DNA of 64,000 nt from Vicia villosa (Eukaryota; Streptophyta; Magnoliopsida; Fabales; Fabaceae): positions 124,001 through 188,000 of the forward strand of contig NW_026706162.1 in the NCBI RefSeq assembly GCF_029867415.1, in the 5' to 3' direction. The position numbers were made by a program, and so were the translations under genes. Positions 11,790-24,458 of this stretch are shown here, in pieces (the first letter of the stretch is position 1; the number at the start of each line of letters is the position of its first letter). The notes beneath the pieces were generated by a model, which was given only the letters and a program-made list of their open reading frames with translations, had not been told where the DNA came from and searched no databases.

Positions 11790-12450
11790 CGTCCACAACT
11801 CGAGGGTTCGGACACTTATGACTCGTAAGTCGGGAACTCAGAACTGACAACTCGATGGTTGGAAAACTCAAGACTAAAAGTCAGAAACTCAGAATTCACA
11901 ACACGAGGGTTGGAAAACTGACGACTCGAAGGCCGGAAAGCAAAGGATTCACAACACGAGGGTTGGAAAGCTGACGACTCGAGGGTCGAAAAGCAAAGGA
12001 TTCACAACTCGAGGGTTGAAAAGCTGACGACTCGAGGGTCGGAAAGCAAAGGATTCTCAACTCGAGGGTTGAAAAGCTGACGACTCGAGGGTCGGAAAGC
12101 AAAGGATTCTCAACTCGAGGGTTGGAAAACTGATGACTCGAGGGTCGGAAAGCAAAGGATTCTCAACTCGAGGGTTGAAAAGCTGACGACTCGAGGGTCG
12201 GAAAGCAAAGGATTCTCAACTTGAGGGTTGAAAAGCTGACGACTCGAGGGTCGGAAAGCAAAGGATTCTCAACTCGAGGGTTGAAAAGCTGACGACTCGA
12301 GGGTCGGAAAGCAAAGGATTCTCAACTCGGGGGTTGAAAAGCTGACGACTCGAGGGTCGGAAAGCAAAGGATTCACAACACGAGGGTTGGAAAACTGATG
12401 ACTCAAAGGTAGGACAGCAAAGGATTCGCAACACGAGGGTTGGAAAACTC
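11790..12450 (-). repeat. 53-bp tandem array with alternating hairpins
   Basis: About ten 53-bp units. On the - strand each holds CGACCCTCGAGTCG followed about 26 bases later by CAACCCTCGAGTTG, two stem-loops with the same loop but different closing pairs. Edge units are degenerate. The same motif pair occurs in the outer element at 24190-24420, in the same sense relative to that element. Long open frames across the array on both strands follow from its regularity and are not taken as genes. Confidence 0.9.
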
Positions 12451-13300
12451 AACTGGATCTGAAGGGGTATGCCGATAACCACCGGACTTGAATGGGGAGG
12501 ACTAATCAAAATTAGACCTGACCGAAGGATGCCCATAACCACGGGACTTGAAAGGGATGCCAATAATCATTGGACTTGACCAAAGAAGGCCAGCAGTGGC
12601 TAGACTCTATTGGGGATGTTATTAAACACTGGGTTTGCAAGGAAACATTGATGCTCGCGAAGCATAAGAACTACATGGATCCCACAGGCCGAAAGGCGGG
12701 GTGTCATTCTACAAGAGTGACAACCATTCGAATTGCCACACACCAAGTATGGATCATCCAAACGATTGAACTTGACAAACGGGAAATAACCACAGATAAT
12801 GATCTTGACGGAAAAAGACATCGTATCCAATCCACTCTAGAGAGAGAATGTGAGACTTCTTCTGGGAATATATTACCTTGTGCTTTTGGAGCACATACAA
12901 ACTTGGCTTATGCATTGATGCATGTTTGATTTTTCCATGGCGTAATGCTCCATATTCATGGAAATGCTACACATTTTTGTAGATGCGATGTGAATGCAAT
13001 GATTACTATATGTAGAGACAATGAGGGCCCTTTAGAGAATATTCTATTGAATTGTCGATTGACCTTCGTCTTTGACCTCGGGAGAGGTAAACACAAGGGA
13101 GAATCCCCTTAGTGTTATGAACTTTGTGGGGGTGCCAATAGACATTGGACTTTAACTTGCAAGATATACTTCTTCGTTGACTTGAAGAATAACTCATGAC
13201 TTCTCACCATGTGCCATTGCTTGGAGAATCTTCAGCTTTGAGGAGATTCTCTCAATTCACCATGGTGGGGGTTAGAAATCCGGATGAGGAACCCTTGTTG
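12451..13300 (-). other. Non-coding interior of nested element
   Basis: Three degenerate ~30-bp repeats (GGATGCCGATAACCACCGGACTTG-like, split by changes) lie at 12470-12590. The rest shows no gene or recognisable motif; the open frame at 12570-12929 matches nothing I know. Confidence 0.5.
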
Positions 13301-13309
13301 AGAGGATTG

Positions 13310-14200
13310 GAACAACTCCGAGGAGAAATAAACTTCTATTTGGGGAGAGAAAGAATTCTCAGGAGAAATAAACTCCTATGATCGGGGAATGGAACAAACT
13401 CTCAGGAGAAATAAACTCCTATACTCGGGGATTAACTTTTCTAGGAGAAATAAACTCCTATGCTTGAGGAATGGAATCAACTCTCAGGAGAAATAATTTC
13501 CTATGCTTGGGAGAGAGTGATTTGCTGGGGAAAAGCATTATGATACCTATCAACTCCATGATGGTCAACTGCACTTTACAAGTGAACGATGGTTCCTTCA
13601 CTACAAACCAAAATGATTATGCCCCGGGCTACCTGACTTACGAAGATATTTTCCTCGAAAGGATCCTTACACCATGCTTACTTGAGGTAATTCTGCCCCA
13701 GCATATTCAAGCGTTTGAAATATTCTTTCTCTTGATCAATGGATCCTCGAGAGATTTGTCAAATTTCGACGTGAATGCCCCGGATTGAGTGAGCTTTAAG
13801 AGAGATGTCTCAACATCACTACTTCATATTGGTCAAATTCACAAGAGAGATTCCTCGACTTGATTGACCCAGATTAATTGGATTTGAGAGGTCACACCTC
13901 GATTTGATTGCCCCTGATTATGTACATCTTATCGAAATCCTTGAGTTTTACTTCCCTTAAGATCCCACAAATCGTGGAAGTAACTTTACCACACTCAATA
14001 GAGTCTTCAAACTCTTCCCCTTAGGGTACTTAATCAAAATGCATCTACTCAACAGAGTATTCAGACTTCTCCCCTTAGGGTAACCAATCAAAGAAGGTAT
14101 CAATTGGTTATGCTCAATGGAGTCTTCAGGCATCATGCCCCTTGATATCAGTCTCTGAAATGATTGCTTTTTACTCTACAGAGTTTTCAAGTCTCTTTTA
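13310..14200 (-). repeat. Two short hairpin repeat clusters, nested element
   Basis: At 13310-13510, five copies of GGAGAAATAAACTCC form a GGAG/CTCC stem-loop about every 50 bp. At 13960-14200, ACTCAATAGAGT and CCCCTTAGGG recur, both inverted repeats; one copy reads ACTCTACAGAGT, keeping the stem while changing the loop. No coding frame persists. Confidence 0.7.
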
Positions 14201-14639
14201 CTCTGACATGATCAATCTCTTCATGGATTCTCATCATAGAAACTTCCTTGATGTTTAAGCAAATGTTTTGTATGCAAAATAATGTTGATTATAAGAATGA
14301 TAATTCTAATACAAAGCCTATGATAGTCTTGAAGTTTAAAACAAACTTTTTATAAAATGAGGTTGCAACCTCTTGTGAATGAAAGATAAAGCGAGCATAC
14401 GATACCAACATATATGTGTTACGCTTCATTGGGAGTCAGTTAAACGCTATCTCAATGGAGTGCGTCTCCAAAATAAACCCTACTTCAATTAGGACTTTTA
14501 AGGGTTGTATCTTGGTCGGGTTCATGGTTTTCAAAAACAAAGGATTTTTAGGCTCAAAATTATTTGGTTCCCACCCCCTTCATGATGTTCTCCACTCCTA
14601 AGTTCAATTAACTCGACATGAGTGTTCATCCCTCACAAG

Positions 14640-15680
14640 GAATTTTGAAATGGTTGAGGAATCAATGAGGTTTTTCGGACATGGCAGTCGCTCCCCTTTT
14701 ATTCTTTTGATTCATTATCACACGACTTTGTTCTTGCATAATTTTTCTTTTCATTGCTATATTTTTCTTTCATCGCTTTTTTCTTTTCTTTCATCACTTT
14801 TCTCTTTCTTTTTTACATTTTTTTTCTTCTTTTTTTTTTGAACAAGTCGTGTGACCTTGCATCGTCTTTGATTCGTTGGAAGTGACTGCGACTGCCTCAT
14901 TCCATGATAGATGAAGGATTACCATTGTGGTATCATCATATTTTGTCCTCTTGGTAGGTGAAGGATAACCATCACGGTTTTGACTTTCCTCAACCTTTTG
15001 AAGGATAACCATTATTGTATCCTTAGATGTGTGCCATTTATGAGTTTTGAACACTTGATCAAGTTAAATGAACACTACCCTGCCCCAGGGTTAAAATTAA
15101 GGGTTTTTTTCTAAACATAAAAGAAACTCCTACTTCAAGGCTCAAAGGGGTTAACGAGGGTCTATCTCCCTTATATCTCCGGTGTTTGTGGATTTGAAAC
15201 AATGCCTGTACATCATCAGCAGGGTTTTATTCAAAAACACATGATTAGGGATTTTGCATTTTTTTTTCATCATTCTCCCTCTGCTCGTTGCCTAAGCAAG
15301 CGATTAGAAAAGTTGGTATCGTAATGCCAAAACACTTTTTTTTTTTAGTGAAAACGAATGGATTACTTCAAGACAAACAGAAGCAATGTATTATGGTTTT
15401 CATTCAGAAATTAACAAATTTTTACATGCAATTAAATGCTTAAACAAACAATGAAGTGTTACCAATGAGAATGCAATAAAGAACTAAATGAATGCCCTTG
15501 TTGAGGAGACTTGACTCCGTATGGACTTATTGCTCTTGAATGCTTTTTGCAGTTTTGATACCCCATTGAGACTTCAATTTGTGCATAAAACTCTTGGAGT
15601 GAATGAGATTGCTCTGGAATCGTCGAGGACTTGAATTCTTCCTTTGAATGTCCTACCACCTTCAGTTGAATGGCTAGGTG
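14640..15680 (-). other. Homopyrimidine tract and short repeats, nested element
   Basis: 14700-14845 is T/C-rich on the + strand. At 14905-15030 there are three short repeats containing TACCATTGTGGTA, AACCATCACGGTT and a decayed third copy, again small inverted repeats. From 15060 to 15680 I see nothing beyond short poly-T runs. Confidence 0.5.
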
Positions 15681-15792
15681 CCCCAGCATGGTAGCCTCTT
15701 AGCAATATCATATGTTCCTTCAACACACTTTAGATTGCTTCCCAGAAGAATGTTCCAACAAAGGCGTACAAGAGTGGTGCATTTTTGCCTTA

Positions 15793-16290
15793 CTTTAGGG
15801 ATTCAAGCAATGCAAATGATGCAATACTCAAGACAATGTTTTGCTTATCCCTCGGTCGGGAGCCCCAAATATAGATGCTAGAACAGTAATCACCACCATA
15901 AAATGTAAGAAGCTAGCATGATTATCAAGCTTAGGAGAGCTATATGTGGTAAAGAAGACCCACACCACCAACTGAAATACCATCAATCAGGGATATAACT
16001 GAGCACAAGGTATTGAAATTACATCGGTTTATTTCTCATATTCTTTCTTTCTCTATTGACGAGCAAAGGCCACTAAGAAGAAAATTCCAAGAAGAGATGA
16101 CCCAGGATATGAAATAACAGCTTGAGAATGAGAAATGCTTTTGCAAAACACTCTTGATTATCACATGGCGAAATATTCTGATGAAGTCACACAAAAATTC
16201 ATAATGCTTTAGGGATTCGAGCTATGCGAATGGTGCAATGCTCAAGATAAGAATATGTCTTGCTTATCCCTCGGTCGGGAGCCCCACGCA
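15793..16290 (-). repeat. Dispersed ~80-bp direct repeat
   Basis: Two copies at about 15793-15870 and 16207-16287 share CTTTAGGGATTC, GCAATGCAAATGATGCAAT-like and CTTATCCCTCGGTCGGGAGC segments. The DNA between them is unrelated. A similar CCCTCGGCAGTGATC motif is repeated in the outer element at 25480-25650. Confidence 0.75.
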
Positions 16291-17705
16291 ACTTCCACAT
16301 ATGTACAAGAGATGAACAACACTTTTACTTGCATGTCCAAACTATCCAGAGAGAATAAATGACCTTTGCATCCCTTGACATTAAACACTAGGCACAATCC
16401 AACAATGTCTAAATCAACTGAGTCACAATCTTTTATGGCTTTCACCCTTTTTCCAAGAGGTGGAACCTTTTTTCATTTTCAATAATCAGAAACTCGAAGA
16501 CTTCAATGATGTGAATTCTCCTTACCAAGAATAGGAATCTCAACATTACTTCAGACATGCTGATTCAAAAGACCTTCTCTTGAGGTGAGATTAACATTGC
16601 ATTTGGCCTCTGAGGAACCTGTCTCAATTCTTCGTGTCTAAAAGCAAGGGCTTGAATAGCCTCCATACAATGATTCAGGTTAATCCCCATTTCTGTCCTC
16701 ATCTGAATTAAGTCCTCACGGAGTTGTTCCATTGTTAATCTTTGAGCACGTAGCGGTGAGAAGTCAATTTGTTGTTGAAATCAAAATCTGAGTAGAAAGG
16801 GCCCCTATAAGCTTCTGATAGAACCATGAAATGCATGATATTATGAATGCATGCTTCATTTATGGAGAATCCTAAAGTCTTTTCACACACTTTTATTTCT
16901 CTTTTATTCTCTTTTTTTTTGCATATAATATCTTTTCTTTTCTTTTTTCATCTATTCTGTTTTTCTACCTTTTTCGTTTCCTCTTTTTTTTTTTTGGAAA
17001 TAGACTTTAGGATCACCCACAAATGAAGTGGATAAAGTAATGATGTTATGCAATGCAAAAGCATGGGATCAAGGTCCATATAATCTTAGTAACCACTGTA
17101 CAATCCTCTGAATAACTGATGTAGGTCAAATGTCACGAGATCAAAAGTCCGGCATAGGTATCACAAAACCATAAGAACAATAGTCACCATCAGAACAGAA
17201 CAGTCACCAACGGTACCTGTCATGAATATCCCACCCCACTCACAGGTGCATCTAGGTCAAGGTAGGTCAAAAGGTCTCCAGCATTAGCAACTCTCCTGAA
17301 ACACCATCATTGTTGCAAATACATGCCAACAACGGTATCCCATTCGAGTCTCGGCTGGTCGTGGGTCTCATGATCGCAATCAACAGAACCTAACATTCTG
17401 TTGGCGTCATGACTATCCACTCTATCCTAGGTATCCTATGTGTTAACTCTGGCCTGGGTATTGGGCCTTTTACCTCATAGAACATCCCACCCAACCTGTA
17501 AAACAAAGCAGAAAAATATGTGGCCCCCACGGGGACCCATAGTATAGTCCAGATGCATGATATGCAAGCGGAAAATAAACATGATATGCAAGCATATATA
17601 CAACATGCAAACAAATAAACAAACAAACAAAGAAACACCCAATAAACAAACAAACAAAGGCTAGGATCGACTCGCTAAGAACGGACCAGCACAGGTCTAG
17701 CAACG
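16291..17705 (-). other. Leader region of nested element, non-coding
   Basis: Lies between the PBS and the repeat pair, so on the - strand it is the 5' leader. It contains poly-pyrimidine runs at 16900-16995 and an AAACAAACAAAC-like simple repeat at 17605-17660. No coding domain is visible. Confidence 0.5.
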
Positions 17706-17723
17706 TCCCCAGCAGAGTCGCCA
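17706..17723 (-). other. Primer binding site of nested element
   Basis: Reads TGGCGACTCTGCTGGGGA on the - strand, two bases inside the LTR end at 17726. It is identical to the coding Ogre PBS at 46386-46403. Its position fixes the element's orientation as -. Confidence 0.92.
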
Positions 17724-17725
17724 GC

Positions 17726-20700
17726 TGTCGCTACCGCGAAAAATGGAATCAGAGTCGCCACTAATATATTCATCCCATCGCGGGAAAGGAATATCAGAAA
17801 ACCTAACTCAAAACAAGGACAAGGTCTTTCGACCAGAGAAACAGGGAACGGGAGTCGGTTACGCAAGGGGAAGGTGCTAGCACCCCTCACGCCCATCGTA
17901 CTCGATGGTATCCACCTATGTTTGTTTCTATCTAAAGGGTGTATCTATGTCTAAACCTAAATGCGAATGAATGCAAAAAGAAATACGGGGAAAAGAAGGA
18001 ATTATTTACAAGCGTGCTCGCTTAGGCCCCGCGACCCAATGCCTACGTATCCCTTACAAGGAATCAGAGCGGCCGTAGTTCGGCTCCATAGTTTCCATTT
18101 GTTTTGTGTTTTTTAGTTGAACAGCGGTTAAGGTCACAATCCACGATGCTCGACCTTTGGAGACTTATACGCCTAATTTGGAATGGACTCAACATGTTCT
18201 TAAGCGCCTAACAAGGCAAAAGAATGAACTTGGGTTTGTGTTTTTTATGTAACTACATGATGAACAAAACCCAATACAAGGTTTCGCACCACTTCATTAC
18301 TTTGTTTTAATTCGAGCCTTTATTAAGTGTATTAAATGTTTTTTGGTTGGGTATTTTTTAAGGGAATTTACTTTGCGATTAGAATCACATAAAATGTATA
18401 ATGATCGAGAAGCAGATTAGGGAATGAATCCCACTCACTTCTATCCCATTATATAATGTTCAAGAAACAGATTAGGGAATGAATCCCACTCATTTCTATC
18501 CCATTAATTAATGTTTGAGAAACAGATTAGGGAATGAATCCCACTCATTTCTCTCCCATTAAGTAGTGACCGAGAAACAGATTAGGGAATGAATCCCACT
18601 CATTTCTATGCCACTAAGTGATTGAGAAACAGATTAGGGAATGAATCCCACTCATTTCTCTATCACTTTCTTGATGTGATTCGCATCTTTATTTTATTAG
18701 TGCTTTAAAGTTAAAAAAGAAAAAGAATGAACAAAGGGGAACTAACCTATTCTCTAATCTAAGTTATTCTAATTCCTACTTCTAATTCTAAAGTTAACAT
18801 GGTCACTAAATTCTAAAAGGAGCAAAGTAGGCCGAAATATGGCCAAAAACAAGTAACAAAATCACACAACAATTCTACAAAAAATAGCATGGAAATGACA
18901 CAAAAGCATAAAAAGAAGCAATTCAAAAATTAACCTAAAATACTACTATTTTTATGGGTTTTTTTTACATGTTAAGGGAATTCTAGTTCAAGCCTAAATT
19001 GTACTAAAAATCTAAATCCTAAAACTAATATTTTTTTATGTCATTTTTATCACCTAAAAGAAGTAGCAAAAACTAAGTAGAAAAACCTAAAAAAAACTAT
19101 CAATTAAACATGGGCTCTGGGGGTGCGAATCAGAAAGTGAGGGTATGGTAAGGAATCTGGCGCAGGGCCCAATAGTATGAGCCCAAGAACTGTTTTTGTT
19201 TCAGATTTTTTCTGACTGGGGGTGTAACGGGCCAGAGAGGTGTGGCATATCAATTCGTGATGGCCCATGGGTTTATTGATCCAAAGATTTTCATTATTCC
19301 CATTGATTCAGGTTAATGGTCCACTAATCTACCAGATTTTTCTTAATATTCTAGTTGACATTAAACTAACTACGATTAATCCTCATTCAATATTATATTA
19401 ACCTCAATTAGCATCAACTAATACTATTAAATTATAATTAAGCAAAAAATAAAAAAATAAATAGAAAAGAGAATTAGGGTTACTTGTTTGTGGCTTTTGG
19501 ACTTCCATCATGAACGAACCTCTCTTCCTCTTCTCATGGCAACACGGCGGACGACGAACGGCGCCGATCCTCATCCCTCTCCGATGAACTCTATCGGTGC
19601 CGCCTTAACAATGTCCTCGTCCCCCTCTCGACTCCAACTCTTCCTCTCTCCGTCTTCCTTTCGATTTCCTGTCGATTTCCTTTCAAACCGGAGAGTGCGT
19701 CCGATGGTGCTTCGAGTTCGTCGGCGGTGATATGAAATCCAGAGAAAGATGTGGTAAAACTTCCAAGCACAGAAAGCTCTTCGTCTTCGCGTTCTTGTTT
19801 CTCCGACTGAACTTCTACTCTTCTTAAGTTCTGCGTTTTCGCTATTGTTCATGGTGAAGTTTGTTGCGGTTGTTTCCGTGTTGTTTGCTTGAGATGTGCG
19901 AGTGTGAATTGATGGAGGTTGTTTGAAGGATGAAGATTTTGTGGAAATGGATTGAAGGATGATGATTATCGAGGTTCAGAGGAGTTTGAAGGTTTGAGAT
20001 GGAGAGAAGAGGATTCCAGGGTGAGTTCCCAATTTTTCTGTTACGTTCTTTTTCTCCAATATTCTGTTACAAATCTTTCTTCTTTTTCTGTTGGTGAATA
20101 TGAATGATGAAGAAGATTGATGAGGTGAGGATTATGGCGATCTTGTGATGAAGATTGAATGTGAAGATGAATGAAGGTTTTCAGAGAGAATGGAAGAGGA
20201 ATTTGTTACAGGTTAGTTTTCTGTTATCTCTTTTTTCTGTTATGTGAAGAGTGATTGGTGATTGAATCAAGGTGTGGAGAAGGTTGAAGAAGAAGATGAA
20301 GTGGAGGGATGAACAGATGAGGGTGAGCGTGAAGAGAATTTGAAGATGAAGAAGAGTGGAAGGTGAGAATGGTGCGTGTGTTATGGTGTGTAGAGAGATG
20401 AATGAAGAATGGTGAATGAGGTTATATAGAGGTGATGAAGATTGAATTTAGTTATGGATGTTTTGATCTGAGCCAATGGTTGGGGGAAGCGGTTATGAGC
20501 AATGGAGGGTTGAGATTGAGTCTGAGATATGAGGTTAGTTCATCTCTGATTTTTCCTGTTTTGATTCAGTTGTTTCTGTTAGCAATTGGTTGAAATTCAG
20601 TTAGACAGTTAGGTTAGTAACTGAATCGGTTTTGGGTTAGTTATTTGGAAGTTGGAGATTGGTTAAGGTGGAAATTGAGTAACAGACTGTTAAGAGTTGG

Positions 20701-22552
20701 TTAAGTTAGTTGTGAGGTTAGAAACAATTAGGTATATTTCTGTTATGCTGATTTTTGCAACTGTTATGTTCGTTATGAGTGAAACTGATTTCTGTTTTGG
20801 TGGTTATGGTTCTGTTATAGGGAATTCTGTTATGAGAAGTCGGAAGCCTGTTAGTGATTGGAGTTTTCTTTCTTGTGTAGGACACATCGGCAGCCTCTGA
20901 TTAGTGTGGACTGGTTTTGAAATGAACTTGTATGAAGTGTTCTCATGCTGAATGTCTAGCGAACCGGTAGGTTAGTATGAAATTTGGTTGGCTGTTTGTA
21001 AGATGTTGCGGTTTATTTTTTCAAGAATGAATGTATATGACTGTTGTATTTGGTATATATTTGGATTGTGTAGGTTAGATGTGTATGGTATATGATATGG
21101 GTATTTGAATTATGCAGGGTTGGAATATTGTATAGGCTGAACTGAATGTTTATGTTGGTTTTTATTTGAATGGTTTTGAGTTGATATGAATGGGTGTTGG
21201 TGTAGGGCTGTTATGATCTTGCTGTTGACATATCCTTTTTCTTTCGCTTGCTGAACTGAACTCAGTGCTATCATCTTCATCTCCGATTTCAGGCACAACA
21301 GGCACAACGTTTCCATTGGGTCCATACCTGTTTGATGTATTTATTATTATTATTTTTTTGAGTTTTTGATCTGAATCAAGAGTGCAATGATATGGCCATT
21401 TGGGTTGGTTCAAATGATGATCTGAAACATGGTCTGACATGGATGCATATGCATTGTTTTGTAGGTTTGTAGAGAGCAATGCAGGCAATATGTTACCATT
21501 GGTTTGGTGAAGCAACTCAGTAGCAGGATCTTAGTTATAAATTGGCATGAGTGGGGATCATGGATGTTCGTTCAAATCTTTGTTCTATTTGAAGGCGAGA
21601 TGATGAAGATGAAGCAAACTTGAAGGTTATAAGAGAAGAAGGTCAAGGGCCTGACTTGGTTGAGTGTAGGAGTGTTGACTTTGGTCAAAGCTTGTGTAAT
21701 TTCATAATTGGTGTGATGACGCGATTGTATCATGTAATGGATGCTACTGAACATGATTTCCCTTGAAAATGTAATGGTCTTTTCCAAATCAGCTTCATTT
21801 ATTTTTTTTTGTAATTTTCTTTGTGGGAGTATTGTAATCTTATTTGAATGAATGTAATATGAATTGTGTAACAGGAATATGGATTTTTTGAAGGAATGTT
21901 TGGAAAGTGATGGACATTGTATTTTGATAAATTGTAGAGTTCTTGAAAGGAAATTGTTTGAATGGAACACTTCGAACCTTTGAAGAGAATTCTCCTTCTA
22001 ACTTGAATTTGAAGTCTTCATTTTCTTTGTTGCATAGAATCTCAGGATCATGGTGTGAATGCACCAAGATAATTGTCAAAACAAAAGACTTTGAACACTT
22101 TTTTATATGTTGACTTTTGTACAGCTTCTTGAATTCTAACCAACCGAATCAATTTCTCTTTGACACTCGAATAACAAACCCAACGATGACAAAAATCCAA
22201 ATAGGGAAATAAACCCCAGGTCAAGGAATGCATGGAAATACTCTGATTAAGTGCCAAGCACTCTGTTGTTTTAGATGAGGGATGAGTCCCTGATAACCAC
22301 ACTTCACACCCTATTTCCACACTTTATTATTCACAGAAAGAAGCAGAGGAATCATAAGAATTAGACTGCATTTGTTGTAGAAATCTAAAACCATTATGCA
22401 ACTCTAATCTTTTCAAGATCTTTGATCCCATGCCAAATTTATTGATTAAAAATGAATGCATGAGTGTTAGATGACCTAGTGAAGTATGTACATGAATGCA
22501 AAACCTGAGCCAGTTAAAAATTAAATATGTGGGCAAATTTTGGGGTGCAACA
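17726..22552 (-). repeat. 5' LTR of nested element
   Basis: 4827 bp. It is the promoter-bearing LTR for - strand transcription. It holds the five-unit array at 18400-18671 and a TATA-like site at 20421-20428. A PBS-like TGGCGACTCT (on -) lies at 17751-17760, 25 bases before the LTR end. Short frames in it are interrupted in the partner LTR by single substitutions, so none is called. Confidence 0.94.
20421..20428 (-). promoter_or_regulatory. TATA-like box, 5' LTR of nested element
   Basis: TATATAAC on the - strand. If used, it leaves about 2.1 kb of U3 upstream and about 2.7 kb of R-U5 before the PBS. Confidence 0.4.
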
Positions 22553-23220
22553 CTATTCACTAGGGGCATTCTTCCTAAAGACCAATCAACTTGGTTCACA
22601 TCTCGAAGCAATCTCAATCAGGGGCATGTCAAACATGGGAGAAATTTAAAAGGATAGAACACCATGAATAACCCTCCATATCCTGGAAATCAAGGGCATA
22701 CCCTTCAATCTAAACGATGGAGTACATTGGCACGACAAGGTTATTTCTCGAAGTACTTCCTTCATGGTTATGCAATCAGGGGCATCCTTTACCACTAAAC
22801 ATTGGGGCATCGGATATCAAATTCGTAAGGTAAACAATTCGAAGGTTAAAGGCATGGAGAATTTCAAAGGATAAAGGTGTGGAGAATTTCAAGAGGTTAA
22901 AGAGGCGAATTGCAAAAGGTTAAAGACATGGAGAACTTTGAAAATCAAAAGGCGTGGAGTATTTCAAAAAGCCAAACCGGGGCAAGATGCACAACAAAAG
23001 GAAAAGGCATCCTCACGCTTTACAACCTCGAACAAATCTTTCTCCTAACTACGATCTCCAAGTTCAAAAGCAGGTATTGGGAAGTCGCGCTAGCATCCAA
23101 CAACCTTACATGACTAGCGAGCTATATACGCTTTGGCTATCAATAACCTATCATTGGAGCATCATGCCAATACATAATAAATCATGCATTACATACATTG
23201 GTTGATACATTACACCATAC
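22553..23220 (+). other. Non-coding interior of outer element, right part
   Basis: Continues 4346-6666 after the nested element. Loose repeats of the GGTTAAAGGCATGGAGAATTTC type occur at 22840-22960. No gene seen. Confidence 0.55.
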
Positions 23221-23990
23221 TTTTTTAGGTAGTCTTCTTCAGGACAATTCTTACAATCCTTTCTAGGAACCTCTTCAGGCAGTCTTATCTAAGACAAATT
23301 GTCATCCTTTCTAAGAACCTTCTCAGGTAGTCTTCTTTAGGACAAATCTTACGATCCTTTGTAGGAACATTTTCAGGTAATCTTCTTTAAAACGAATTGT
23401 CATCCTCTCTAGGAACCTCTTCAGGTAGTCTTCTTTAAGACATTCTTTTTCTAAGAACCTTTCTAGGTAGTCTTTTCTAAGACATTCATCATCCTCTCTA
23501 GGAACCTCTCCAGGTGGTCTTCTTTAAGACATTCCTTTTCTAAGAACCTTTTTAGGTAGTCATTTCTAAGACATTCATCATCCTCTCTAGGAATCTCTCC
23601 AGGTGGTCTTCTTTAAGACATTCCTTTTCTAAGAACCTTTCTAGGTAGTCTTTTCTAAGACATTCATTGTCCTTTCTAGGAACCTCTTCATGTGGTCTTC
23701 TTTAAGACATTATTTTTCTAAGAACCTGTCTAGGTAGTCTTCTCTAAGACAATCATCGCCATTTCCAAGAACCTTTTCAGGTAGTCTTCTTTAAGACATT
23801 CTAAGAACCTTTTTAGGTAGTCTTTTTAAGACATTTCTCAGCCTTTCCAGGTAGTCTTCTTTAAGACATCCCTCATCCGTTGCTAAAAATCTTTTCAAAT
23901 AGTCTTCTTTAAGACAAACATTCACATCCATTCCAGAAACCTTTTCAGGTAGTCTTATAGAAGACATTACTTCGTTCCATTCGTTACATC
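23221..23990 (+). repeat. Tandem array with paired ACCT/AGGT and GTCTT/AAGAC stems
   Basis: About twelve units of 50-60 bp. Each typically contains ACCTCTTCAGGT (stem ACCT/AGGT) followed by GTCTTCTTTAAGAC (stem GTCTT/AAGAC). Loops vary more than stems. No coding frame persists. Confidence 0.8.
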
Positions 23991-24189
23991 AATCAACATA
24001 TGCATAAGCATAAGCATTATCCATATACATAAACATTACCAAGCCGGCATAAACATAGTCGTGATGTAGGGGCAAACATGGATTAAACAGGTTCAACGGG
24101 TTTAAGGAGATAAAATCTCGGGATTACATCAGCATACATACATACGCATTAGCATATGTATATCATCTATTACATTCACATATTACAAA

Positions 24190-24420
24190 AGCCTAGTTTC
24201 CGACCCTCGAGTCATGAGTTTCCAACCCTCGTGTTGTGTTAGGTGTATTTTCCGACCCACGTGTCGTGAGTTTCCAACCCTCGTGTTGTGATAGGTGTAT
24301 TTTCCGACCCACGTGTCATGAGTTTCCAACCCACGTGTTATGATAGGTGTGTTTTACGACCCTCAAGTCGTGAGTTTCTAAACATATCGTTTCCTTTCTG
24401 GCCCTCGAGTCGCGAGCATC
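24190..24420 (+). repeat. Alternating hairpin repeat shared with nested element
   Basis: Units alternate CGACCC....GTCG and CAACCC....GTTG stems: CGACCCACGTGTCG near 24253, and CAACCCTCGTGTTG near 24221 and 24275. Later units decay at one arm. It is the same family, in the same sense, as the 53-bp array of the nested element, at an equivalent 3' UTR position. Confidence 0.8.
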
Positions 24421-24458
24421 ATCTTCATACATCTACAGGATACCGTCAAGAATTTTAT

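Larger units (their letters stand above)
6667..22552 (-). mobile_element. Nested Ogre-related LTR retrotransposon, non-coding, complete
   Basis: Second complete element, on the - strand, inserted into the outer element. Its 5' LTR is 17726-22552, PBS 17706-17723 (read on -), polypurine tract at 11500-11506 and 3' LTR 6667-11499. The target duplication CTATT is at 6662-6666 and 22553-22557. It is 15.9 kb long with a 6.2-kb interior that holds only repeats and no retrotransposon protein motif. The LTR pair is very similar (about eight differences seen by eye over the first 1.7 kb), so the insertion is relatively young. On its own strand the LTR starts TGTTGCACCCCAAAATTTGC, close to the other two elements. 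Confidence 0.95.

Noticed and set aside
11896..12563. Repetitive frames on - across the 53-bp array
   Set aside because: Low-complexity translation of a tandem repeat; no start context or homology.
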